40,721 nt of DNA from Gluconobacter cerevisiae (lineage in GTDB: Bacteria > Pseudomonadota > Alphaproteobacteria > Acetobacterales > Acetobacteraceae): positions 1 through 40,721 of the forward strand of contig NZ_JABCQO010000014.1 in assembly GCF_015244675.1 (NCBI RefSeq). Reading direction: 5' to 3'. The notes under the pieces are model-generated. The model was not told the origin of the DNA. It made no database searches and saw nothing but the letters and a program-made list of their open reading frames with translations. How positions within the stretch are numbered: position 1 is the first letter of the stretch; the number at the start of each line of letters is the position of its first letter. This document shows, in pieces, positions 1 through 8,439 of the stretch. A program made the position numbers and the translations under genes.

Positions 1-185
1 TTAACTTCAGCCAGCATCAGAAACCAGCTCCAGCGTCAACCACCAGACTGCCAAACGCCACACTGTAAGACAACTCGCCCACAACGCTCCTCAATCAGAC
101 ACAACGACTCCTTCATTATGCGAAGGACAGTCGGCGGATGATATGGATCAAAAACTGAACCTCCTGACGAAAATGTCAACAGGAT
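1..185. other. Left-edge stretch without a recognisable gene
   Basis: No credible coding region was found on either strand. A 21-codon minus-strand frame (82 to 17, GTG start behind GAGGAG) exists, but a stop lies only four codons upstream of that GTG and the peptide matches nothing known. The segment probably holds the end or leader of a neighbouring transcript outside the window. Confidence 0.5.
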
Positions 186-240
186 CTGTTTTCAATTTTT
201 ATGTTGTCATATAATCTATTGATATGTCAACAGTTGAGGT
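186..240 (+). promoter_or_regulatory. marR promoter with operator-like palindrome
   Basis: A perfect TATAAT lies at 210-215, with a weak -35 region near 186-192. Overlapping it is an inverted repeat, TGTTGTCATAT (202-212) and ATATGTCAACA (222-232), whose arms match at 10 of 11 positions across a 9-nt spacer. The half-site ATGTCAACAG also occurs as a direct copy at about 173-182. A palindrome over the -10 and predicted start of transcription fits autorepression by the MarR protein encoded just downstream, as is common in that family. The GAGGT at 236-240 would be the ribosome binding site for an ATG at 251. Confidence 0.6.
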
Positions 241-250
241 GTCATTGGAA

Positions 251-733
251 ATGGCTGTCCAGTATGGTGCGTCCCTTCTTCGGGAGAGCAGTTTTCATGA
301 CATGGAGCTGACCTTTCACGTCATGCGTCTGTCGAGCCTCTGGCGCGCGCAGCTTGACCGTCTTCTGCGGCCAGAAGGCATGACACTCGCGACCATGCGG
401 CCCATGGCCTATCTGATGGTGATGGGAAACGGGCTGAAGCAGAGCGATCTGGCGTCAGTCATGGGGGTGGACAGCTCTGCGCTCGTAAGGGTTCTGGATC
501 AGTTGGGACGGGAGGGGCTGATTTCGCGGGAGCCCGATCCCCATGACCGGCGCTCCAACCTGCTGACGCTGACGAAAGCAGGGATGGCACGGTGTGGCAG
601 GTTCCAGCAGATTGCGGCCGAACTTGAGGCCCGACTGACCAAAGGGCTGCCCGATGATGCGGCGGACATGCTGCGGGATCAGCTTGGCATGATGGAGAGC
701 AGATTTTCCCTGTCCGATGTATCGTCCTGCTGA
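251..733 (+). CDS. MarR-family transcriptional regulator
   Basis: Winged-helix repressor of the MarR family, cytoplasmic, expected to bind DNA as a dimer and release it on binding small phenolic or drug-like ligands. The helix-turn-helix region is visible as LKQSDLASVMGVDSSALVR, followed by the wing sequence REPDPHDRRSNLLTLT, where the D-x-R-S pattern is the family signature. I start at the ATG at 251 (160 residues) because GAGGT lies 10 nt upstream. The ATG at 224 has no ribosome site, sits inside the palindrome and would make a nearly leaderless mRNA. An ATG at 302 would give a more typical 143-residue protein. The FUSC exporter gene follows after 14 nt, so the pair is probably one operon in which the regulator controls the pump. 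Confidence 0.85.
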   Translation: MAVQYGASLLRESSFHDMELTFHVMRLSSLWRAQLDRLLRPEGMTLATMRPMAYLMVMGNGLKQSDLASVMGVDSSALVRVLDQLGREGLISREPDPHDRRSNLLTLTKAGMARCGRFQQIAAELEARLTKGLPDDAADMLRDQLGMMESRFSLSDVSSC

Positions 734-747
734 AACTGCGATCCCAT

Positions 748-2919
748 ATGAAAAACTTTTTCCGTCAGATGTTTTCTTTTGACCGCAGCAGCCTCCGCTG
801 GCGGAATTTTCTTGCGACGGCAGCTTTCACGGCGCGTGTTTTCCTGTCCATCGGGATTGCGCTCTTTCTGGCGTTCATGATCCAGCTTGAATCGCCAATG
901 AGTACGGTCACGACCGTTCTGATTGTGGCCAACCCGACCGTGGGCGCGCTGGTGTCCAAAAGTGTGTGGCGCATGACCGGAACGGTGATCGGGGCAGCAC
1001 TGAGCACCGCTGTCATGGCGATGTTCGTGCAGTCTGCGGTTCTGTATTTCATGGCGCTTTCGGTCTTTGTCGGGCTGGCCTGCATGACGGCGACATGTTT
1101 GCGGTATTTCAGGGCGTATGCGGCGGTTCTGGCCGGATATACGATCGTTATCGTGGCCGTGCCAGCTTTCGCCCATCCCGAGAATATTTTCCTGTCCGCG
1201 ATGATGCGGGTGTCGGACGTGGCGCTCGGAATTGTGGTGACGGCGGCTGTCTTCATGGTGACGTCGCCCCGACGGCGTCAGGGGACGATGGACGCATTGT
1301 CGGGGGCGTTCCGCGAGACCCTTCGCCATGCTCTGGTTTTTCATGAAGGACTGGTTCGTCCTGCCGTTATACAGGACGTTCAGAATGCGGAACCAGCCGT
1401 TGCCGATGGGGCATTCCGGACGCTGCCGCAGACCCTGTATGACGGCAGGCAGCGCCTTCTGGGGCAGCTTGCGCGTCTGGGGCCGGCCATTGAATACGCG
1501 GCGACCGATAATCCGGATATTCATGCAGGGGTGAGGGGCTACAGGCTGGCGGTCAGTCGCATGACGGGGCTTGTCGCGTCCTATCATCCATATTGGCGTA
1601 ACCTTGGGATCGCGAACCCGCTTTCGGCAGACGTGCATCGTGAAATCCGCGATACACTGACCCGGATCCTTGCTTTGACGGAAAGCGCAGGGTGGATCGA
1701 GCAACCGCAGAGCGTGCTCGCATGTCTGGAAGACGCTCTGGAGCGCTTGGAGAGTCTGGAGCGTTCTGCGATATCGCCAGAAGCACAGGCATCGGTCGAC
1801 AATACCCGCGATATCCTGTTTCAGCTTCGGGAAATCGTGCTGGATCTGTCGAGCCCGCGTGGCGCGCATGTCCGGGTGCGGGTCAGGCTGCATGTGGAAT
1901 GGATGTCCGCGATTTATAATGGATTGCGCGGAATGCTCATTGCCTTTCTGGCCTGCATGATCTGGTACATCACCTATTTTCCGACCGGGCCAATGATGAT
2001 CATGTATGTGGTAGCGGCGTCGAGCCTGCTCTCGACCGTGCCATCGGCTGCCCGGGCCAGTCTGCCGATGGCGATCGGGACGGCGCTTTCAATCCCGGCC
2101 TGCTGGCTGTGCCATATCGTGGCGCTGCCTCGCGTGGATGGTTATCCGATGCTCTGGTTGTCGATCTGTGCATGCATGTTGCCGGGTGTGTGGCTCCAGT
2201 TTCATCCGCGCTACGGGATTGGCGCGTTTGGCTATACGGTCTTTCTGTCCATGCAGTTGATGGTGACGAACACCATGGTTGTGGATGACATCACGCTCAT
2301 CAATACGTGGCTGGCTATTCTGATGGGCTGCGTGCTGCTTGTTCTGGTGTTTCGGGTGATCATGCCTGCTGATCAGAGGCTGTATGCGTCCCGGCTTGTG
2401 CTGTCTCTGGGGCGCAGTTTGCAAAGCCTTTCAAGTCAGCCGAATGCGGAAGTCCCGTCCTGGATGGTATGGGAAGGGGCGCAGATCCAGAAGGTCTCGA
2501 GTCTGCTGATGCGCCTGTCTCTGGTCACGTCCCCGATTGACCGGCAGGGTTATTTCGATGGGGCGTTTGCCGCTTTATCCCTCGGGCGTCTGCTGATCCG
2601 CTTGAGGCGGGCTGCGGAGAAGGCGGGGTTGACGACTGCCCAGACGGAAGCCCTGAACACGGCTCTTGCGTCTTTCAGAATGCTGCGTCGAAACCCGGCT
2701 GGTACGGCTGCATCTCTGAGAGAGGCTGCCCGACTAATTGGCTCCGAGACTGGAGCTGGCATGGAGGATATGTTTTGCGTCCGTCTTGTGGCCTGTCTGG
2801 AGCAGATCGCGCATATCATCGACAGCATTCCGGGGTTTTTCCATGCGGATGGTCCGCTGAATTGCTGGTTTGACGAACGCGGGACTGTGAAGCTGGTAAC
2901 GGCTCATCCGGCAGGGTGA
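748..2919 (+). CDS. FUSC-family inner-membrane exporter (AaeB/YccS type)
   Basis: Large integral membrane protein of the fusaric acid resistance/aromatic acid exporter family, 723 residues, close to the usual 650-720. Architecture is the family's internal duplication: a first transmembrane bundle at about residues 25-170, a helical cytoplasmic part at about 175-370, a second bundle at about 390-540 and a C-terminal cytoplasmic part rich in helices. Such proteins export aromatic acids or related toxic organic acids, often with a HlyD-type membrane fusion protein and a small DUF1656 protein. Neither partner is present here: the next gene is convergent and only 3 nt away. The MarR gene upstream suggests induction by the exported compound. 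The substrate cannot be read from sequence. Confidence 0.85.
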   Translation: MKNFFRQMFSFDRSSLRWRNFLATAAFTARVFLSIGIALFLAFMIQLESPMSTVTTVLIVANPTVGALVSKSVWRMTGTVIGAALSTAVMAMFVQSAVLYFMALSVFVGLACMTATCLRYFRAYAAVLAGYTIVIVAVPAFAHPENIFLSAMMRVSDVALGIVVTAAVFMVTSPRRRQGTMDALSGAFRETLRHALVFHEGLVRPAVIQDVQNAEPAVADGAFRTLPQTLYDGRQRLLGQLARLGPAIEYAATDNPDIHAGVRGYRLAVSRMTGLVASYHPYWRNLGIANPLSADVHREIRDTLTRILALTESAGWIEQPQSVLACLEDALERLESLERSAISPEAQASVDNTRDILFQLREIVLDLSSPRGAHVRVRVRLHVEWMSAIYNGLRGMLIAFLACMIWYITYFPTGPMMIMYVVAASSLLSTVPSAARASLPMAIGTALSIPACWLCHIVALPRVDGYPMLWLSICACMLPGVWLQFHPRYGIGAFGYTVFLSMQLMVTNTMVVDDITLINTWLAILMGCVLLVLVFRVIMPADQRLYASRLVLSLGRSLQSLSSQPNAEVPSWMVWEGAQIQKVSSLLMRLSLVTSPIDRQGYFDGAFAALSLGRLLIRLRRAAEKAGLTTAQTEALNTALASFRMLRRNPAGTAASLREAARLIGSETGAGMEDMFCVRLVACLEQIAHIIDSIPGFFHADGPLNCWFDERGTVKLVTAHPAG

Positions 2920-2922
2920 CGA

Positions 2923-3615
2923 TCAGAAGGCCGTTCGGTCGCGAAGGACATCCAGAGACAGGCGGGCAGCTTCCAGAATATGCTGCTTTGTCAGTCGTCC
3001 AAGTTCGTCGCCGTCGCGCTTGCGGCAGGCCTGAAGGATCTGGAAATGTTCGGCGTCCGTTGCGGTTTTTCGTCCCGGCAGTTCCAGATGGGCGCGGATA
3101 TAGCGGTCGAGGCGCGAGTGAAGGTCGTGGATCATGCCGTATAGTCGCGGGCGACGGGCAGCAGCATAAATGGCGCCATGAAACTCCCAGTTCAGCCGAC
3201 CGGACTGGGCCATGCCGTGGCTGCCGCCTGTTCCGTTGACGAATGCCTCATAGGCGTCCTCGATATGGGCCAGATCCACGCGGGTAAGGGTCGTCATGGC
3301 CAATCCTGCCGCCATGCTTTCCAGCGAAGCGCGGATGTCTGAATATTCCAGAATGTCGGCTTCGTTCATCCCCGTCACCACGGCGCCGCGATGGGGCAGA
3401 AAGGCGATCAGCCCCTCTGCTTCAAGCTGCTTGAGCGCCTCACGGACCGGAATGGTGGAGACGCCAAAATTGCGGGCCAGTTCGGACTGACGCAGAGGCT
3501 GGGTGTCCGTCAGTATGCCGTCCGTGATGGCGCGACGCAGGGCGTCCGCGATTTCGAGCGAGGCCGAGCCGCTTTTCGTATCAACAGGCGTGAAAATCGG
3601 TGCGGTATCGCTCAT
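2923..3615 (-). CDS. GntR-family regulator, FCD subfamily
   Basis: 230-residue repressor/activator with an N-terminal GntR winged helix (about residues 15-80; LRQSELARNFGVSTIPVREAL is spread over the recognition region) and a C-terminal all-helical FCD ligand domain (about 95-220). Histidines in NWEFHGAIY, AEHFQIL and TKQHILEA sit where FCD proteins bind a metal that helps hold a carboxylate ligand. It lies just downstream of putA on the same strand, 83 nt after the putA stop, with a perfect 9-bp inverted repeat in the gap. PutA here lacks its own DNA-binding domain, so this regulator is a good candidate to control proline use. That is inference from position and shared sites, not from the protein itself. 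Confidence 0.88.
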   Translation of the reverse strand: MSDTAPIFTPVDTKSGSASLEIADALRRAITDGILTDTQPLRQSELARNFGVSTIPVREALKQLEAEGLIAFLPHRGAVVTGMNEADILEYSDIRASLESMAAGLAMTTLTRVDLAHIEDAYEAFVNGTGGSHGMAQSGRLNWEFHGAIYAAARRPRLYGMIHDLHSRLDRYIRAHLELPGRKTATDAEHFQILQACRKRDGDELGRLTKQHILEAARLSLDVLRDRTAF

Positions 3616-3650
3616 GAGGTCGGTTATCCGTCAGTGGGGCGGTCCTCATA

Positions 3651-3675
3651 GCATGATCGCAACAAACGATCATGC
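3651..3675. promoter_or_regulatory. Perfect 9-bp inverted repeat upstream of the GntR gene
   Basis: GCATGATCG (3651-3659) and CGATCATGC (3667-3675) are exact inverted copies around a 7-nt spacer. The site lies 36-60 bp before the GntR start codon and just after the putA stop. There is no T-run on either strand, so an intrinsic terminator is unlikely and an operator is the better reading. The core CGATCAT recurs in front of putA at 7356-7362. Confidence 0.5.
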
Positions 3676-3698
3676 CGGGGGATATTATCGGGGTGACA

Positions 3699-6600
3699 TT
3701 ATCCGATGGTCATCAGGCTGGCATTGCCACCTGCAGCCGTCGTGTTTGTGCTGACGACCTTTTCCTGAAGCACCCATTCGGGCCGGATCGGGCTTTTTGC
3801 ATCCAGCATATAAAGCTGTACGACCATGCCCGAGCGCGATAGGGCCGTGCGGGCCTGTTCGGCCATTTGCCGTTCTTCGAAAGATGCAAGGATCGTCCGG
3901 CATCCTGCAACGCGCCCGCCCTGTGTGCGACGGATATGCAAAGCGAGGACATGCGGCAGGTCGGAGACCCAGTCCGAGGCCACGTTCGGCCCTTGAACGA
4001 AGGCTGTATTTCCGCCGCTCAGGGCGAGCCCTACGGCGCGAAGCATGGTTTCCCGGTCACTGGCAACGCACAGGACGGCGCCGCGCGGCAGAAGCTGGTA
4101 GAGATTGGTCTCGCCAACCGGGCCGGGAAGTTCGCGCGTGGTGCCGCACAGGCCATGCTGCATGCCTTCCACGATTTTCTGATAAAGCGGAAAACTGCTC
4201 TGCATCAGCCAGGACAGGAACAGCCGGGCAGGTTCAGGAAGCTCCTGTTTTTCCCAACCGGTATGGGGCGGGGTGGTGTTCATCAGGCAGCGCAGGATTA
4301 GCGGACCACCGGCTTTCGGCCCTGTTCCCGAAAGCTTTTCGCCGCCAAAAGGCTGACTACCGACAACAGCGCCGACCATGTTGCGATTGACATACAGATT
4401 TCCGGCCTCGATGCGGGACGTGACATGCGCCATACGGCTTTCGATCCGGGTGTGGAGACCGAATGTCAGACCATAGCCGGACTGGTTGATGGCGTTGAGC
4501 AGGGCTTCGAAGCCGCTGGACTCAAAGCGCAGGACGTGGAGCACCGGCCCGAAAACCTCCCCCTTCAGGTCTGCCAGACTGTCGATTTCGATGACCGTCG
4601 GGGCGATGAAGGTGCCATTTTCTGCACCTTCCGGCAGCGGAAGGGACCAGACGGCGCGGCCCTGCGTGCGGGCTTCATCAATATAGGTCTGAATGCCCGA
4701 GCGGGCTTCGGCGCAGATGACGGGGCCGATATCGGTGTGCAGTTCCGCCGGGTTACCTACCCGCAGTTCTTCGACCGCACCGCGCAGCATTGTCAGGACG
4801 CGATCGGCACAGTCCTCCTGCACGCACAGAACGCGCAGGGCGGAGCAGCGCTGGCCAGCGCTGTCGAACGCCGAGACCAGCACATCCGCCACGACCTGTT
4901 CGGTTAGGGCGGAGCTGTCCACGATCATGGCGTTCTGTCCGCCCGTTTCGGCGATGAACGGAACGGGCTGCCCGTCCACTCCTGTACGGCCGGCCAGGGT
5001 TTTGGCGATCAGATCCGCAACGGCGGTGGAGCCGGTGAACATCACGCCGGAAATCCGGGCGTCGGACACGAGGGCCGCACCAGTCTCGCCCGCGCCGGGA
5101 ACGAGGCGGAGTGCGTTTTCCGGAACTCCCGCTTCCCGCAGAAGGGCAACGGCCCGCAGGGCGATGAAGGGGGTTTCCTCGGCCGGTTTGGCGACAACCG
5201 TGTTGCCAGCCGCGAGGGCTGCCGCGACCTGTCCGAGGAAGATGGCAAGCGGGAAGTTCCACGGGCTGATACAAGCGACGACACCGAGCGGCGCACTGTT
5301 GCCAGTCCGTGCGATGTCCAGAGCCTGTGCGGCATAATAACGCAGAAAATCCACGGCCTCGCGGACTTCGGAAAGCGCATTGGCGTAGGATTTGCCAGCT
5401 TCACGAACCAGAAGGGCCATCAGGTCTTTCTGGTGCTGTTCCAGAAGATCAGCCGCACGGTCGAGCTTTACGCTTCGTTCGTCGGCGGAAAGAGCAGCCC
5501 ATGCCGAGATCTCGCTTTCTGCAAAGTCGATGGCCTTGCGAACATCGGCGTCGTTTCCGAAACGGACCGTGCCGATCCGGTCGGAATGGCGGGCGGGGTT
5601 TCGGATATCCTGTGCTTCGCCCGAACAGGATGTATCCTGTAAAGCCTGCTCGGCAGACGTACAGACGGCTTCGGCCAGAGCATCGATAGTGTGTTCGTCG
5701 GTTAGGTCCAGCCCACGCGAATTGGTGCGCTCAGGCTCGAACAGGTCTTTGGGCAGAGCAATGGCCGGATGGGAGGCACCCGGTGGCTGGACGGCTTTGG
5801 CCAGTGCGACCGGGTCTTCGATCAGGCTTTCGATCGGCAGGTTTTCATCGCCGATCTGGTTGACGAACGAGGAATTTGCGCCGTTTTCCAGCAGACGGCG
5901 CACCAGATAGGCCAGCAGCGTTTCATGCAAGCCGACCGGGGCATAAACGCGGCACGGGCGGTTGAGCTTCTGCGGTCCGACGACTTCATTATAGAGCGTC
6001 TCACCCATGCCATGCAGGCACTGAAACTCATAATCGCCGATCTGAAAGTTCAGACCCGCCAGCGTATAGATCGTGGCCAGCGTACGGGCGTTGTGGGTGG
6101 CAAACTGCGGGAAGACGACGTCGCGGGCGGCAAGAAGTTTTTTGGCGCAGGCGATATAGCTGACATCGGTGTAGCATTTGCGCGTATAGACCGGGAAATC
6201 CGTCTGGCCTTCAACCTGTGCCTTCTTGATTTCGCTATCCCAGTACGCCCCCTTCACCAACCGGATCATGAGGCGATGTCCGCTGCGGCGCGCGAGGTCG
6301 ATCAAATAATCCAGAACCTTTGGGGCACGCCGTCCATAGGCCTGCACCACGATCCCAATGCCGTTCCAGCCGTCCAATTCCGGGCAGTGGCACAGGTTTT
6401 CGATCAGGTCGAGCGAGAGGTCCAGACGTTCGCTTTCTTCGGCGTCGATATTGATGCCGATGTCATAGCGGCGGGCCTGAATGACGAGATCTTTGAGGGT
6501 CTGGCCCAGTTCTTCAAGGACCCGTTCACGCTGGGCGAAGGCATAGCGCGGATGAAGGGCGGAGAGCTTGATGGAGATGCCAGCTTTTTCATAAACATTT

Positions 6601-7307
6601 GCGCCGCGTGCGGTCTTGCCGATGACGTCGATGGCGCGTTCGTAATCGTGACGGTAGCGCAGGGCGTCGGCTTCCGTCATCGCGGCTTCGCCGAGCATGT
6701 CGTAAGAGTATTTGAAGCCGCGCTCTTCAGGTTCTGTGCTGACCTTGCGCGCGTCCTCGATGGTTTCGCCGATGACGAACTGTTCGCCCATCATCCGCAT
6801 GACGATGTCGAGCGCACGGCGGACCAGAGGCTGACCGCCCCGTCCGACGAGGCGGAACAGCGTGGCGGCAAGGCCCTCCTCGGTGTCGTTGGTCAGCTTG
6901 CCAGTCAGCATCAGCCCCCATGACGCCGCGTTCACGAAAATGGTCTTTTTGCCGCCCATGTGAGACAGCCAGTCTCCCGTTCCGATCCTGTCACGGATCA
7001 GGGCATCGCGTGTGGCGGCATCGGGGATGCGCAGGAGCGCTTCCGCCAGACACATCAGGGACACGCCTTCGTCTGACGACAGGGAAAATTCCTGCACGAG
7101 GGCTTCAACCCCGCCCGGACGGCGCTGGGTGCGTAAAGTACGGGTCAGGTGGCGGGCGACGTCGAACGTGTTCTGCTGTTCCGTCTCGGTCAGCGTGGCC
7201 TGCTCGATCAGGGGAAGAATACAGTCCGCTTCGGGTCTGCGCATGCCTGCTGCAATGGCCTGACGGAGGGGAGAGCGGACGGGATAGAACGGCACAACAG
7301 AAGACAT
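3699..7307 (-). CDS. putA: Bifunctional proline dehydrogenase / P5C dehydrogenase PutA
   Basis: Oxidises proline to P5C with FAD, then the hydrolysed semialdehyde to glutamate with NAD, passing the intermediate through an internal tunnel. At 1202 residues it has the PRODH barrel in the N-terminal half (RLVKGAYWDSE at about 349-359, a flavin-site motif) and the aldehyde dehydrogenase in the middle (ISPWNFP about 680, general base in ETGGQN about 787, catalytic Cys in SAGQRCS about 821). A C-terminal domain of about 200 residues follows, as in long PutA proteins without the DNA-binding part. The N-terminal ribbon-helix-helix of enteric PutA is absent, so it should not regulate its own gene. The start is the ATG at 7307, with AAGG 9 nt upstream. 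An in-frame extension to 7352 has no support. Confidence 0.97.
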   Translation of the reverse strand: MSSVVPFYPVRSPLRQAIAAGMRRPEADCILPLIEQATLTETEQQNTFDVARHLTRTLRTQRRPGGVEALVQEFSLSSDEGVSLMCLAEALLRIPDAATRDALIRDRIGTGDWLSHMGGKKTIFVNAASWGLMLTGKLTNDTEEGLAATLFRLVGRGGQPLVRRALDIVMRMMGEQFVIGETIEDARKVSTEPEERGFKYSYDMLGEAAMTEADALRYRHDYERAIDVIGKTARGANVYEKAGISIKLSALHPRYAFAQRERVLEELGQTLKDLVIQARRYDIGINIDAEESERLDLSLDLIENLCHCPELDGWNGIGIVVQAYGRRAPKVLDYLIDLARRSGHRLMIRLVKGAYWDSEIKKAQVEGQTDFPVYTRKCYTDVSYIACAKKLLAARDVVFPQFATHNARTLATIYTLAGLNFQIGDYEFQCLHGMGETLYNEVVGPQKLNRPCRVYAPVGLHETLLAYLVRRLLENGANSSFVNQIGDENLPIESLIEDPVALAKAVQPPGASHPAIALPKDLFEPERTNSRGLDLTDEHTIDALAEAVCTSAEQALQDTSCSGEAQDIRNPARHSDRIGTVRFGNDADVRKAIDFAESEISAWAALSADERSVKLDRAADLLEQHQKDLMALLVREAGKSYANALSEVREAVDFLRYYAAQALDIARTGNSAPLGVVACISPWNFPLAIFLGQVAAALAAGNTVVAKPAEETPFIALRAVALLREAGVPENALRLVPGAGETGAALVSDARISGVMFTGSTAVADLIAKTLAGRTGVDGQPVPFIAETGGQNAMIVDSSALTEQVVADVLVSAFDSAGQRCSALRVLCVQEDCADRVLTMLRGAVEELRVGNPAELHTDIGPVICAEARSGIQTYIDEARTQGRAVWSLPLPEGAENGTFIAPTVIEIDSLADLKGEVFGPVLHVLRFESSGFEALLNAINQSGYGLTFGLHTRIESRMAHVTSRIEAGNLYVNRNMVGAVVGSQPFGGEKLSGTGPKAGGPLILRCLMNTTPPHTGWEKQELPEPARLFLSWLMQSSFPLYQKIVEGMQHGLCGTTRELPGPVGETNLYQLLPRGAVLCVASDRETMLRAVGLALSGGNTAFVQGPNVASDWVSDLPHVLALHIRRTQGGRVAGCRTILASFEERQMAEQARTALSRSGMVVQLYMLDAKSPIRPEWVLQEKVVSTNTTAAGGNASLMTIG

Positions 7308-7344
7308 GAACTCAGCCTTAGGCAGAATACTCGGTCTGAGTCCT

Positions 7345-7363
7345 ATAATCATATACGATCATG
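7345..7363. promoter_or_regulatory. Candidate putA promoter/operator region
   Basis: On the minus strand this AT-rich stretch reads ATGATCG then TATATGATTAT, about 40-55 nt before the putA ATG. TATGAT (plus 7349-7354) could serve as a -10 element. The adjoining ATGATCG equals one arm of the inverted repeat in front of the GntR gene. A repressor there would sit between the -35 and -10. The assignment rests on pattern matching by eye only. Confidence 0.35.
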
Positions 7364-7397
7364 AAGAAAATATATGAAACGGGGATCCGGATCATTT

Positions 7398-8426
7398 TTA
7401 TATCGTATCTGAAACCTGTCTTTCTTTTTCTCCGAACCGCTCGTGCCATGTGGGCAGGGATGTGGCGCCGGGGAGAGTGCCTGCTTCGTACACGCCACGC
7501 GCGATGGCGCGCGCCGTGACCTGCGTGGCAGCATGCAGGATTTCCGTCCATTCCTGCGGACCGGGCGCTGGCTTTGCCCGTGTTGAGATCCCGATCATGG
7601 CGTCTCCGTCCAAAGGCAGATGGGCCGGGAAAACGCCTCTCGCCACGCCATCCTGTGCGAGAATGGCAAGGCGTTTGGCCTGTGTTTTGGTGAGGGTTGC
7701 GTCCGTCGCGATAAGGCCGATCGTGGTGCCGGTGACGGAGGCCCATTTGGAGCGCAGGCGCAGGTCTTCGGACGTGAGATGCGTGGGCATGCCTAGGCCG
7801 CCGAATTCGTGTCCCTGTTCGAAAGGCGCGCTCCAGAAATGGGGGCCATCGCCAATCGTGGCCGTTCCGACGGCATTGACGGCGACCAGTGCAGCGACGC
7901 GGTGTCCTGCGGGGATTATGGTGCTGGCCGAACCCAGCCCGCCGCGGAGGGTGGACGTCGTGGCGCCTGTTCCTGCGCCCGCCGTACCCAGTTCGAAACG
8001 GCCATCACGGGCGTTTTCGGCAGCCTGATATCCCATCTCGGCATAGGGGGAGTAACGACCCCATGAAGGCTGTCCGCCAGCAGGCAGGTCATAGAGACTG
8101 GCCTGCACGACAATGGGGACGCGGATCGTGCCCGGTGGAAGGGGCGCGCTTCCGAACTGTTCCCGCAGCCACGCCTGAACTCCCGTTGTGGCATCCAGAC
8201 CGTAAGTGGACCCGCCTGACAGAACGACCGCATGGATATGCTCGATCAGATTTTCGGGTTCCAGCAACGCAGTTTCCCGCAGGGCTGGAGCGCCGCCAGG
8301 AAAGCTGCCAGAGGCAGTGACCGGCCTGTCGAACAGGATGACCGTGACCCCCGTGCGCAGGCTCAGATCTTCACTATGGCCCACGCGGATTCCGGGGATG
8401 TCGGTGAGCAGGTTCAGGCTGGTCAT
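7398..8426 (-). CDS. P1-family (DmpA/NylC-like) self-processing aminopeptidase
   Basis: 342-residue N-terminal-nucleophile hydrolase of peptidase family P1 (S58). The fold signature is clear: LTDIPGIRVGH at the N-terminus, VVLSGGSTYGLDATTGV, VAVNAVG and TIGLIATDATLTKTQAKRLA. Relatives cut themselves into two chains and the freed Ser or Thr becomes the nucleophile. They act on N-terminal residues of small peptides, D-amino acid amides or cyclic/oligomeric amides. The likely processing point is in VTGTTIG (residues 231-237), which has Gly-Thr where many NylC-like members have Asn-Thr. No signal peptide is seen, so it is probably cytoplasmic. Start at 8426 (GAGG just upstream), 13 nt after the ATPase stop. 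It closes the peptide importer operon and would hydrolyse the imported peptides. Confidence 0.88.
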   Translation of the reverse strand: MTSLNLLTDIPGIRVGHSEDLSLRTGVTVILFDRPVTASGSFPGGAPALRETALLEPENLIEHIHAVVLSGGSTYGLDATTGVQAWLREQFGSAPLPPGTIRVPIVVQASLYDLPAGGQPSWGRYSPYAEMGYQAAENARDGRFELGTAGAGTGATTSTLRGGLGSASTIIPAGHRVAALVAVNAVGTATIGDGPHFWSAPFEQGHEFGGLGMPTHLTSEDLRLRSKWASVTGTTIGLIATDATLTKTQAKRLAILAQDGVARGVFPAHLPLDGDAMIGISTRAKPAPGPQEWTEILHAATQVTARAIARGVYEAGTLPGATSLPTWHERFGEKERQVSDTI

Positions 8427-8439
8427 GCGGCCTCGTCGG

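Noticed and set aside
17-82. 21-codon minus-strand frame with a GAGGAG site at the left edge
   Set aside because: Very short, unlike anything known, with an in-frame stop four codons upstream of its GTG; likely chance.
679-1893. Long minus-strand open frame (404 codons) opposite the FUSC gene
   Set aside because: Arg/His/Pro-rich with no family resemblance; it is the antisense shadow of a well-supported membrane protein gene.
5769-6923. 384-codon plus-strand frame opposite putA
   Set aside because: Antisense to a conserved region of PutA; composition is typical of GC-rich shadow frames.
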